A program made the position numbers and the translations under genes. Below are positions 33,590-41,633 of a DNA stretch of 64,000 nt, one piece after another. Origin of the DNA: Actinomadura oligospora ATCC 43269 (lineage in GTDB: Bacteria; Actinomycetota; Actinomycetes; Streptosporangiales; Streptosporangiaceae); contig NZ_KI912410.1 of the NCBI RefSeq assembly GCF_000518265.1, positions 164,429 through 228,428 of the forward strand, given 5' to 3'. The first letter of the stretch is position 1, and each line of letters starts with the position of its first letter. The notes under the pieces were generated by a model that did no database searches, was not told the origin of the DNA, and was given only the letters and a program-made list of their open reading frames with translations.

Positions 33590-34924
33590 TCAGGGGCGGC
33601 CGAGGGCTCGGTAGTTCCAGCCGGCGGCTCGCCAGTGGTCGGGGTCGAGGGCGTTGCGGCCGTCGACGATGTTCTTCTCGGCGACGACCTCGCCGAGGGC
33701 GTGCGGGTCCATCTCGCGGAACTCCGACCACTCGGTGAGCAGCAGGACGACGTGGGCGCCGCGGGCGGCGTCCAGGCCGGACGGGCCGAAGTCGAGCGTG
33801 GGCTGGGCGCGGCGGGCGTTCGGCATGGCCTGCGGGTCGTAGACGGTGACGCGCGCGCCCTGGCCGCGGATGGACGCGGCGACGTCCAGGGCGGGGGAGT
33901 CGCGGACGTCGTCGGAGTTCGGCTTGAAGGCCGCGCCGAGGACGCCGACCGTGCGGCCGATGAAGGAGCCGCCGAGCAGCTCGCGCGCCAGGTCCACCAT
34001 GCGGATCCGGCGGCGGATGTTGATCTCGTCGACCTCGCGCAGGAAGGTGAGCGCCTGGTCGGCGCCCAGCTCGCCGGCGCGGGCCATGAAGGCGCGGATG
34101 TCCTTGGGCAGGCAGCCGCCGCCGAAGCCGAGGCCCGGGCCGAGGAACTTGCCGCCGATGCGGTCGTCGTGGGACAGCGCCTCGGAGAGCTTGGTCACGT
34201 CGGCGTGCGCCGCCTCGCAGACCTCGGCCATCGCGTTGATGAACGAGATCTTCGTCGCGAGGAAGGCGTTCGCGGCGACCTTGACCAGCTCGGACGTCGG
34301 GTAGTCGGCGACGATGAACGGGGTGCCGTCGCCGAGCATCGAGGCGTAGACCTCGCGCAGCGTCTTCTCGGCCAGCGTCGCGGCCTCGGCGTCGGACGGC
34401 AGCCCGACCACGATCCGGTCCGGGTGCAGGGTGTCCTTGACGGCGAAGCCCTCGCGCAGGAACTCGGGGTTCCAGGCGAGCGTGGCGTCGGTCCCGGCGG
34501 GCGCGGTGTCGGCCAGCCGCCGGGAGAGCCGCGCGGCCGTCCCCACCGGGACGGTCGACTTGCCCACGACCAGGCACGGACGGTGGAGATGCGGCGCGAG
34601 CGCGTCCACGGCGGCGTCCACGTAGGCAAGGTCGGCCGCGTACTCGCCCTGTTTCTGGGGGGTGCCGACGCAGATGAAGTGGATGTCGCCGAACTCGGCG
34701 GCCTCCTCGAACGAGGTCGTGAAGCGCAGCCGTCCGGACTCCAGGTTGCGCCGCAGGACCGGTTCCAGCCCCGGTTCGTAGAAGGGCAGGTCCCCGGCGG
34801 CGAGCCGGGCTATCTTCTCCCGGTCGACGTCCAGGCCGAGGACCTCGAATCCGAGGTCGGCCATGCAGGCCGCGTGCGTCGCGCCCAGATAGCCCGTCCC
34901 GATCACGGTCAGGCGGTGCGTCAA
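33590..34924 (-). CDS. UDP-glucose 6-dehydrogenase
   Basis: Oxidises UDP-glucose to UDP-glucuronate with two NAD+ for polysaccharide precursors. The 444-residue protein shows the N-terminal Rossmann loop VIGTGYLGATHAA, FICVGTPQKQGEYAADL, STVPVGTA, NPEFLREGFAVKD, the catalytic Cys in FGGGCLPKDIRAF and the C-terminal GAAFKPNSDDVRDSPAL. Start TTG 34924 has AGGAGG about 10 nt upstream. Nearby genes give no polysaccharide context. High confidence in family and reaction. Confidence 0.95.
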   Translation of the reverse strand: MTHRLTVIGTGYLGATHAACMADLGFEVLGLDVDREKIARLAAGDLPFYEPGLEPVLRRNLESGRLRFTTSFEEAAEFGDIHFICVGTPQKQGEYAADLAYVDAAVDALAPHLHRPCLVVGKSTVPVGTAARLSRRLADTAPAGTDATLAWNPEFLREGFAVKDTLHPDRIVVGLPSDAEAATLAEKTLREVYASMLGDGTPFIVADYPTSELVKVAANAFLATKISFINAMAEVCEAAHADVTKLSEALSHDDRIGGKFLGPGLGFGGGCLPKDIRAFMARAGELGADQALTFLREVDEINIRRRIRMVDLARELLGGSFIGRTVGVLGAAFKPNSDDVRDSPALDVAASIRGQGARVTVYDPQAMPNARRAQPTLDFGPSGLDAARGAHVVLLLTEWSEFREMDPHALGEVVAEKNIVDGRNALDPDHWRAAGWNYRALGRP

Positions 34925-35030
34925 AGCCCTTCCTCCTGTCTAGTCCGTCCCGCGGAGGTGTTGCCGCCTCCCTGCGGGGCCTGCCGCGCACGGCGGGGTC
35001 CCGGCACCGGACGGGCAGTGTACCGGCGGG

Positions 35031-35036
35031 TAGCAT
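35031..35036 (+). promoter_or_regulatory. -10 box of a leaderless promoter for the acyl-CoA dehydrogenase
   Basis: TAGCAT (TANNNT) lies 7 nt before the ATG at 35044; no ribosome-binding sequence is present between them. Confidence 0.65.
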
Positions 35037-35043
35037 TCGCGCT

Positions 35044-36213
35044 ATGAGTGCCGACTTTCCCGCGTACGCGCCGTCGGAGGAGCATGACATGCTCCGGCAG
35101 ACGGTCCGCGAACTCGCCGATGCCAAGATCGCCCCGTTCGCCGCGGCGGTCGACGAGGAGTCCCGCTTCCCCCAGGAGGCCCTGGACGCGCTGGTGCAGA
35201 ACGAACTGCACGCGGTGCACGTCCCGGAGAGCTACGGGGGAGCCGGGGCCGACGCCCTGGCCACCGTGATCGTCATCGAGGAGGTCGCCCGCGCGTGTGC
35301 CTCCTCCTCGCTGATCCCGGCGGTGAACAAGCTCGGCACGGTTCCGGTCCTGCTGTCCGGCTCCGAAGAACTGAAGAGAAAGTATCTGACTCCGGTGGCC
35401 AAGGGCGAGGCCATGTTCTCCTACGCCCTGTCGGAGGCGGAGGCGGGCTCGGACGCGGCGGGCATGAAGACCCGCGCGGTGCGTGACGGCGACCACTACG
35501 TCCTCAACGGCGCGAAGATGTGGATCACCAACGCCGGAGTGTCGGAGTACTACACGGTCATGGCGGTGACCGACCCCGAGCAGGGCGCCCGCGGCATCTC
35601 GGCGTTCGTGGTGGAGAAGTCGGACGAGGGCGTCTCCTTCTCGCCGAAGGAGAAGAAGCTCGGCATCAAGGGCTCCCCGACGCGCCAGGTCATCCTGGAG
35701 AACGTCCGGATCCCCGCGGACCGCATGATCGGCGGCGAGGGCACCGGCTTCAAGACCGCCCTGGCCACCCTGGACCACACCCGCATCACCATCGCGGCCC
35801 AGGCCCTCGGCATCGCCCAGGGCGCGCTCGACTACGCCGTCGGCTACGTCAAGGAGCGCAAGCAGTTCGGCAAGCCGATCGGCGACTTCCAGGGCGTCCA
35901 GTTCATGCTGGCCGACATGGCGATGCGCCTCGAGGGCGCCCGCCAGCTCACCTACCACGCGGCGATCAAGTCCGAGCGCGCCATGCACGGCGAGAAGATC
36001 CCGGACCTGACCTTCGTCTCGTCCGCCTGCAAGTGCCTCGCCTCGGACGTCGCGATGGACATCACCGTCGACGCCGTCCAGCTCCTCGGCGGCTACGGCT
36101 ACACCCGCGAGTTCCCGGTCGAGCGCATGATGCGCGACGCCAAGATCACGCAGATCTACGAGGGCACCAACCAGATCCAGCGCATGGTCATGGCCCGCCA
36201 GCTCCTCAAGTAG
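35044..36213 (+). CDS. Acyl-CoA dehydrogenase
   Basis: FAD enzyme that makes the alpha-beta double bond of acyl-CoA and passes electrons to ETF. The 389-residue protein shows YALSEAEAGSDAAGMKTRA (FAD/substrate loop), MWITNAG, KLGIKGSPTRQVILENVRIP, RKQFGKPIGDFQGVQFMLAD and QLLGGYGYTREFPVERMMRD. The catalytic Glu is in QIYEGTNQIQR, the short/branched-chain type position. The chromosomal gene is intact; the mobile element begins within 70 bases of its stop codon, so its 3' region is the likely integration target or neighbour. Confidence 0.96.
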   Translation: MSADFPAYAPSEEHDMLRQTVRELADAKIAPFAAAVDEESRFPQEALDALVQNELHAVHVPESYGGAGADALATVIVIEEVARACASSSLIPAVNKLGTVPVLLSGSEELKRKYLTPVAKGEAMFSYALSEAEAGSDAAGMKTRAVRDGDHYVLNGAKMWITNAGVSEYYTVMAVTDPEQGARGISAFVVEKSDEGVSFSPKEKKLGIKGSPTRQVILENVRIPADRMIGGEGTGFKTALATLDHTRITIAAQALGIAQGALDYAVGYVKERKQFGKPIGDFQGVQFMLADMAMRLEGARQLTYHAAIKSERAMHGEKIPDLTFVSSACKCLASDVAMDITVDAVQLLGGYGYTREFPVERMMRDAKITQIYEGTNQIQRMVMARQLLK

Positions 36214-36228
36214 GCCCTGAAATGCGAA

Positions 36229-36264
36229 AACGCGCCCCAGCTCCCTGAGGAGCCGGGGCGCGTT
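36229..36264. terminator. Terminator between acyl-CoA dehydrogenase and the integrated element
   Basis: A 16-bp stem with one mismatch (36229-36244 with 36249-36264) and a 4-nt CTGA loop. It ends the dehydrogenase transcript and also faces the integrase gene. Confidence 0.88.
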
Positions 36265-36283
36265 CGGTGCCGCCTGGTGTGCT

Positions 36284-37606
36284 CTAGGAGGCCAGTTCCG
36301 GCCCTGTTCCGTCAGGGGGCTGGAAGCGGTGCCGCATCCGGTTGTCGATGGCGACCCGCGCCCGCTCGTGGGAGCACGGCAGCATGTGCGCGTACACCCT
36401 GAGCGTGAACCCCGGGTCGCGGTGGCCAAGGTACTCGGCGAGCTCCTTGATCGACACGCCTTCCGCCAGGGTGACGCTGGCGTAGAAGTGCCGGAGCTGG
36501 TGCGTCCCCTCCTTGCGGGTGGTGGCGTACCGAAGTCGTGACTTCTTCTTGCGGTCCTTGCCCGGCTTCTCGTCTTTGACGCGGGTGGGAGGAACGATGA
36601 TTCCTGCGGTGACGAGCGCGGGCTTCCACACCGACTCGCTGAAGTTGCGGGCGCGAATGTGCTTGTCGTCGGTATGCCAGCGGAGCAGCAGGTTGCACGT
36701 GTGTGCCTTGCCGTTCGCCTTCTCCCAGGGGAGGGTGTAGGGCCTGGGCGGGTACCTGTCGATGTGCTCGCGGACCGCCTCTGCTGCCCAGTCAGGGAGC
36801 GGGACGATTCGTTCGCGATCGTTCTTTGGCAGCGCGAAGACGTATTCGCGGCCGATCTTCTTCACCTGCCGACGGACCCGAACGAGCTTGGCCTCGAAGT
36901 CGATGTCGCTCTTGGCTGGGTTGTCCGGGTCGACCGCCAGGCCGAAGATCTCTCCTTCGCGGAGTCCGCAGGCTGCGCCGAGAATCGGCACCAGGCGGTA
37001 CCGCTCGGAGTGCGCCCCGATCAGCGCCACGACGCGGTCATCTGCCCACGCCTCGATCTCCTTCGGCGGGTTGCTTGGAGCCCTGACGATGTCGCTCTTG
37101 GCAGGGTTCTGCTTGAGAGCTCCGTCGGCCACTGCCAGGTCCAGTGCGCCCTTGAGGACCAGAAAGGCCGCCACGGCCGTGGACGGCTCGTACCGTTCAC
37201 GGAGTTGGCTGAGCCACTCCTGAATATGTGACGGCTTGATCTGCCGCACTTTCCGCTCGCCGAACGTGGGCTGGACATGCAGCCGATACTTCGACTCGTA
37301 CTGGATCGAGCTCGACGGGTCGACGATCCGGGAGCTCAGCCAGCGCTCACCGAACGTTCCGAATAGGACGTCTCCGGCCTTTTCGTCGTAGTACTCGCCG
37401 CGCTCTTTGTCGGTCTCCTTCCCCTGCCAGTATCTGGTCGCGGCGTCCTTGTTGGTGAACGCTTTTGAGCTTTCCTTGCCGTCCGGGTCGACCCAGCAGG
37501 CGAGCCAGCGCTTGCCCTTACCCCAGCGCTTGGGGTTGCGCACCCGCTTGGTCTTGCCGTCAGGCTGCTTCTCCGGGCGAGTCCACAGATCCTTGGTGTA
37601 GCCCAC
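36284..37606 (-). CDS. int: Tyrosine-recombinase integrase of the element
   Basis: Catalyses site-specific integration and, with the excisionase, excision. The 440-residue protein has an N-terminal arm-binding part (KRWLACWVDPDGKESSKAF), a SAM-like core-binding domain (residues about 105-190) and the catalytic domain. Catalytic residues: Arg in GLREGEIFGL, His-x-x-Arg in THQLRHFYAS, His in LGHRDPGFTL and the nucleophile Tyr in LRVYAHML. An insertion rich in Lys (KPGKDRKKKSRLRY) precedes the H-x-x-R box. Start GTG 37606 is one base after the excisionase stop, so the two are coupled. Confidence 0.96.
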   Translation of the reverse strand: MGYTKDLWTRPEKQPDGKTKRVRNPKRWGKGKRWLACWVDPDGKESSKAFTNKDAATRYWQGKETDKERGEYYDEKAGDVLFGTFGERWLSSRIVDPSSSIQYESKYRLHVQPTFGERKVRQIKPSHIQEWLSQLRERYEPSTAVAAFLVLKGALDLAVADGALKQNPAKSDIVRAPSNPPKEIEAWADDRVVALIGAHSERYRLVPILGAACGLREGEIFGLAVDPDNPAKSDIDFEAKLVRVRRQVKKIGREYVFALPKNDRERIVPLPDWAAEAVREHIDRYPPRPYTLPWEKANGKAHTCNLLLRWHTDDKHIRARNFSESVWKPALVTAGIIVPPTRVKDEKPGKDRKKKSRLRYATTRKEGTHQLRHFYASVTLAEGVSIKELAEYLGHRDPGFTLRVYAHMLPCSHERARVAIDNRMRHRFQPPDGTGPELAS

Positions 37607-37607
37607 C

Positions 37608-37862
37608 TCAGTCCTGCTCCCGGAACCACGCGATGACGTCGGCGGGCTCATAACGCAGGTGCTTGCCGACTCGGCGTCCACGGGGGCCGACCCCACGGTT
37701 TCGCCAGACGTACAGGGTGTCCTTGGGAACGCCGAGGTACGTCGCGACCTCATCGGTGGTCCACAGCCGGTCGGTGGACAGAACGGTCGTCGTAGCGACC
37801 TCGGGATTGGCTGACCGGGCGATGCCAGGGTTGGCCTGCGCGGCCGACACGGTCGTGGTCAT
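37608..37862 (-). CDS. xis: Excisionase / MerR-type HTH protein
   Basis: An 84-residue protein whose second half is a winged HTH_17 excisionase fold: WTTDEVATYLGVPKDTLYVW and then HLRYEPADVIAWFREQ. Small proteins of this kind bend the att site and steer the integrase towards excision. The first 30 residues are unstructured. It sits directly upstream of int, the usual AICE arrangement. GAGAGG lies before the ATG. Confidence 0.93.
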   Translation of the reverse strand: MTTTVSAAQANPGIARSANPEVATTTVLSTDRLWTTDEVATYLGVPKDTLYVWRNRGVGPRGRRVGKHLRYEPADVIAWFREQD

Positions 37863-37892
37863 GATGGCGATGCCTCTCTCAGGGGAGGTGGC

Positions 37893-37933
37893 GGCCCCGG
37901 CGGGGTCTGCTGGCCGGCGTCGTCGCCGGGGCC
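37893..37933 (-). terminator. GC hairpin between primase-polymerase and excisionase genes
   Basis: GGCCCCGGCG / CGCCGGGGCC (37893-37902 with 37924-37933), a perfect 10-bp stem; one of a series of intergenic hairpins in the element. Confidence 0.6.
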
Positions 37934-37965
37934 GTCCACGGTTTGTGGGTTGCTTGTTCGGGTGT

Positions 37966-39030
37966 TCAGGCGGTGCGGCGGTCGCTGGGGGCGGGGAGCG
38001 GTCGGTTGAGGCCGTTGGTCAGGGAGCGGTGGACGATCCGGTGGGCGTCGCGGTGGTGGAGTCCGCTGGCGAGGCCTGCGTGGACGAGGTGGTCTTCGAC
38101 GTCGGTGGGGGTGAGTCCGGCCCAGGTCAGGAGGCCGCCGACCTTGTAGGCCAGGGCGGAGAGGGCGGCCTTGCGTCCGTCGGTCAGGGGTGCGATTTCG
38201 GCGGTGCCGCGGTCGAGGACGGTGCGGACGTAGCCGACGGCGTTGCCCTGGCCGGGTGTCGCGGGGATGACAGTGGGTGGTGCTGGTGCGGGCTTGGGGC
38301 CTGCGACGCGGCGGACTTCCTCGAGGAGCCAGTCGGGCATGCGGCCGGGCGTGTGCGGTGCCCCGCCGTGGATGGTGTAGGTGCCGGAGGCGGTGGTGGC
38401 GCCGGGGGCGATGCCGTAGGACCATCCGGCTTTGATGTCGATCTGCCAGCCGAGGGCGGACAGGGCCTGGTGGAGGTCGTTGTCGGGGGCGCGGTACCAG
38501 AGGTGGCGTCCGCCGGACGGGGTGTGGACGCTGACCGGTTGGTGCTTGGGGCCGCTGGGCCAGGGGCGGGGGCCGCCGCGGACGCGGGCCAGCAGGTGCA
38601 TGGCGTCGATGCCGTTGCGGATGCTGCCAAGACCACCGGGCACCTGGTCGTCGGCGAGGGGGATGCCGGGCAGCAGCTGGGTGGCGGGGTCGGCGGGTGG
38701 TTGGCCGGAGTGGGTGTCGAGGTCGATCAGGACGAGGCCGGACGGTCCGGCGGCGATGGCGGGGACGGCGTGGGGTGTGCGTCGCCACCAGGTGGTGATG
38801 CGGTCGGGGTCGGTGGTGGCGGCGCGGACGCCGTGGCACCACTGGCCGTCGGGCAGGCAGGCGCAGGCGTCGTAGTCGTCGTCCGCGCAGTGCGGGTTGT
38901 CCTGGCAGTCCAGGCAGTTGGCCAGGGGGCGCTTGTTGCTGGGGGACAGCGGGAACACGTGCCAGCCGTGGGCGGCCAGGTCCAGGGCGAGCTGGACGGG
39001 CGGGGCGCCGGTCGGATTGGTGACGGCCAT
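37966..39030 (-). CDS. Bifunctional DNA primase/polymerase (RepPP-type replication protein)
   Basis: A 354-residue archaeo-eukaryotic-type Prim-Pol protein, predicted to prime and start replication of the excised element. The N-terminal part is HGWHVFPLSPSNKRP with a Cys-rich insertion (CLDCQDNPHC, CACLPDGQWC) that may bind zinc. The catalytic metal site is LVLIDLDTHSG (D-x-D), and the second motif is HTPSGGRHLWYR (S-G-G-x-H). The C-terminal 90 residues are helical. ATG 39030 has ACGGAG 5 nt upstream; the frame runs on upstream without similarity. Nine short iterons lie directly upstream. Confidence 0.92.
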   Translation of the reverse strand: MAVTNPTGAPPVQLALDLAAHGWHVFPLSPSNKRPLANCLDCQDNPHCADDDYDACACLPDGQWCHGVRAATTDPDRITTWWRRTPHAVPAIAAGPSGLVLIDLDTHSGQPPADPATQLLPGIPLADDQVPGGLGSIRNGIDAMHLLARVRGGPRPWPSGPKHQPVSVHTPSGGRHLWYRAPDNDLHQALSALGWQIDIKAGWSYGIAPGATTASGTYTIHGGAPHTPGRMPDWLLEEVRRVAGPKPAPAPPTVIPATPGQGNAVGYVRTVLDRGTAEIAPLTDGRKAALSALAYKVGGLLTWAGLTPTDVEDHLVHAGLASGLHHRDAHRIVHRSLTNGLNRPLPAPSDRRTA

Positions 39031-39200
39031 CGAGACTCCGTTCCATGGACTGTGGGGTGGGGTCATAGGCAGCAGGTCGTTGCGGGCTGGTGAAGGTGAC
39101 ACGTCGGCCGGAGAGATCTGGGAAGCGCGGGCCGTCCCGGGGAGGAGCCGAGGCATCCCCCACTCTTTTCCGCGCATCAGAGGGGGTGTTTTCGGGAGGC

Positions 39201-39403
39201 GCGTACCCACCCCAAAAACAGGGGCTGACCTGCGGGGATGGTGGGTACGCGCAGCGCGTACCCAGGGCCGATCGGGGTGCGTACCCAGGGGCAGGGTGGT
39301 GCGCGGTGCGTACCCGGTGCGTACCCGGCCCGCGTACCCACCTCATTCCAGGTATGACCTGGGTAAATGTGAGTCCTTGTAGAGGTGGGTACGCGGGGTA
39401 CGC
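39201..39403. repeat. Nine GCGTACCC iterons (replication-origin candidate)
   Basis: The 6-bp core GTACCC lies at 39203, 39258, 39281, 39310, 39321 and 39334, and its reverse complement GGGTAC at 39243, 39387 and 39396; all nine are extended to GCGTACCC. They occupy the 412-base gene-free stretch 39031-39442 between the primase-polymerase and DUF927 genes. Iterons next to a Rep gene are typical of origins; an operator array is the alternative. Confidence 0.8.
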
Positions 39404-39442
39404 GCTTCGGCCGCGCCCCACGGGGCGAACGGTGGGGGATGT

Positions 39443-41551
39443 CTACTCGTCGTCGCTGAACAGCTCGCCGCGGAAGACGAAGCAGCGGGGCTTGGACCCG
39501 CCGATGCGCCGGGCGATCTGGTAGATGGGGCGCTGCTTGGAACCGGGCGGGTGCTCGTGCAGGGCCTTGGCCTCGCGCCAGCCCTGCAGGACGGCGTCGA
39601 GCTCGTATCCGGCGCGGTCCAGGGCTTCGCGGACGCGCTGGGGGAGGAGCGCGACGGCGTTCTTGTCGTCGCCGACCTCGGTGCGGACGCCGATCCAGCC
39701 ACCCGGCGGGGCGACGGGACGGCCGGAGTCGTACAGGCGGTCGGCGTAGCTGGCGATGTACTCCTTGATGACCTCCAGGGCGAGCTGGGCGCGGTTGTCG
39801 CGGGGGTCGTCGGCGACGAACAGGGTCCGCCAGGTGGCGTCGGGGAAGGACGGGAACGGCACGATCTCGAAGTAGTGGGCGAGTTCGGCGGCCAGCCGGA
39901 TCGTGGCGACGAGCGGGGCGCGGCGGCGGGCGATGGTGGTGGCGTCCTGGCGGTGCAGCGCGGTGAGTTCGGCGTGCCGGGCGGTCAGCTTGTCGGGGCC
40001 GTGGGTGTCCAGGTAGGCGCGGAGGCGGTCGACGAACGCGGGTCCGGCCACGCCGTAGTTGGCGGTGACGCCGTCGCGGAATGCCTCAGCGTCGCGGCCG
40101 GAGTCTTCGCTGTTGCCGAAGGGGGCTCCGGCCAGGTCCAGGACGCGGGCGGAGATGCCCTGGTGGGTGGCGAACGACAGGGCGGAGCGTTCGCCGGTGG
40201 ACAGCAGGATGGTGCGCCACCGGTAGGTGCGCCAGTCACCCATGCGGCCTTTCCCCTGGTTCTGGGTGACCTGGTACAGCATCTCGGAGACGGCTTCGGG
40301 TTTGCCCGCGAGCTGGGTCTCGTCGAACAGGACGGGGATGCCGTTCCCGGCCAGCGCGAGTCGGGCTTCGCGGAAGGTCTTGCTCGTCGACCAGCTGGTG
40401 ATGGCGCCGCCGTTCTCGTCGGGGTCGGCCCAGACCGACAGGCCGCCCTGGGCGGCGGTGGTCTTGCCGCGCGAGGAGGTGCCGCCCCAGTTGAAGGTGA
40501 AGGAGCTGACTCCGAGGATCCGCAGGAGAGAGGCGGCGAGCCCGGCGTAGACGCCCATGGCCGCGGACGGGTAGCGGCGGGTGATCTGGACGGCGTTCTG
40601 CCAGCCGGTCAGCGAGCCGTGTTCCCGGTGGGCGTCCAGAGCTGACTGTTGCTGGTGGTCGATCCCGTGGACCTGGTAGGGCTGGCCGCTGGCGGTGACG
40701 AACTCTCCGTCGGCCTGCCAGCCGAGGGCGCGTGCGATGGTGACCTCCTGGATGGTGTCGGTGTTGGCGGTCTCCACGGCCGCCAGGAAGCGTTCGGCGG
40801 ACTTGGCGTCGGCCTCGGTGATCGGGAGCCCGCGCCCGCCGAGCTCGCGGACGAGCATCCGGCCGCTCTTGGCGATCGCGCGGGGGACGGTGGCGATGCG
40901 CCAGCGGTGGCGGTGCCACCAGGCCAGCTCGACCAGCTCCTCGCCATCGGGAGCGGTGAACACGCGGGTGACCAGGACCGGACCCCAGGCGACCCGTTCG
41001 GGCGGGCCATCGATCCGCCACCGCCAGATCGCATCGGCGGCGACGGTGTAGGGATCGGGGATGACGTAGTCGCCGTCGACCGGGGCACCGGGCAGTTCCA
41101 GCAGGGCGGCCAAGCCGCCCTCGTGGTCGGACTCGTCCGGGGGAGCCTCCACGCCGTGCTCGCCCAGCCACTCAGTCGCGACCGCGTCATCCGGGGTGGC
41201 GTCCTGCGCGGTGCGCTGCAGGTCGGCCACGACCTGCCGGAGGATGCGCTCATCGGGCGGCGTGTCCTCGTTGGCCATGCGCCAAAGGTGCCGGGCCTCG
41301 GCGTACAGCTCGGTCCGGCCCGTCCGGTCGAACCGGAACAACCGGTCCCCGGTACGCGCATACGGCCAGCCGTACTCGCTGCGCCGCAGCTGCAGGTGTC
41401 CGGTCAGCAGGGCTAGGGCCCGGTCGTGCTTGGTCGGCCCTCGGCCCTTGGCCTCGGCCGACGGGTCCTGGTGGTCGGTGGAGCTGGGGTCGCTGGGGTC
41501 CTCGTTCTGCTCTCGGGGACGGTCGTCACCGTCGTGATCACGTGTGCTCAT
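39443..41551 (-). CDS. DUF927 helicase-like ATPase
   Basis: A 702-residue protein. The first 40 residues are acidic and disordered; residues about 255-700 match DUF927 proteins, which are P-loop ATPases accompanying primases in mobile elements. Walker A is NWGGTSSRGKTTAAQ (residues about 352-366), a Walker-B-like IPVLFDETQLAG follows, and ILLSTGERS resembles sensor 1. It is presumably the replicative helicase working with the primase-polymerase encoded downstream. The reverse orientation contains long spurious frames only. Confidence 0.93.
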   Translation of the reverse strand: MSTRDHDGDDRPREQNEDPSDPSSTDHQDPSAEAKGRGPTKHDRALALLTGHLQLRRSEYGWPYARTGDRLFRFDRTGRTELYAEARHLWRMANEDTPPDERILRQVVADLQRTAQDATPDDAVATEWLGEHGVEAPPDESDHEGGLAALLELPGAPVDGDYVIPDPYTVAADAIWRWRIDGPPERVAWGPVLVTRVFTAPDGEELVELAWWHRHRWRIATVPRAIAKSGRMLVRELGGRGLPITEADAKSAERFLAAVETANTDTIQEVTIARALGWQADGEFVTASGQPYQVHGIDHQQQSALDAHREHGSLTGWQNAVQITRRYPSAAMGVYAGLAASLLRILGVSSFTFNWGGTSSRGKTTAAQGGLSVWADPDENGGAITSWSTSKTFREARLALAGNGIPVLFDETQLAGKPEAVSEMLYQVTQNQGKGRMGDWRTYRWRTILLSTGERSALSFATHQGISARVLDLAGAPFGNSEDSGRDAEAFRDGVTANYGVAGPAFVDRLRAYLDTHGPDKLTARHAELTALHRQDATTIARRRAPLVATIRLAAELAHYFEIVPFPSFPDATWRTLFVADDPRDNRAQLALEVIKEYIASYADRLYDSGRPVAPPGGWIGVRTEVGDDKNAVALLPQRVREALDRAGYELDAVLQGWREAKALHEHPPGSKQRPIYQIARRIGGSKPRCFVFRGELFSDDE

Positions 41552-41583
41552 AAGCGACCCTTCGTGCTGGGTGTGTCGCGAGA

Positions 41584-41604
41584 AGCCCCCAGCGCCTGGA
41601 GGCT
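41584..41604 (-). terminator. Hairpin between replication-relaxation and DUF927 genes
   Basis: AGCCCCCAG-CGC-CTGGAGGCT, a 9-bp stem with one mismatch in the 82-base gap; about 30 bases before the DUF927 start, so it could also be a leader structure. Confidence 0.5.
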
Positions 41605-41633
41605 CCTCGCGCCTGCGGGGTGAGTCGGGGCGG

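Noticed and set aside
39201..39403. CRISPR array
   Set aside because: Repeats are 8 bases, irregularly spaced and in both orientations; no cas genes in the window.
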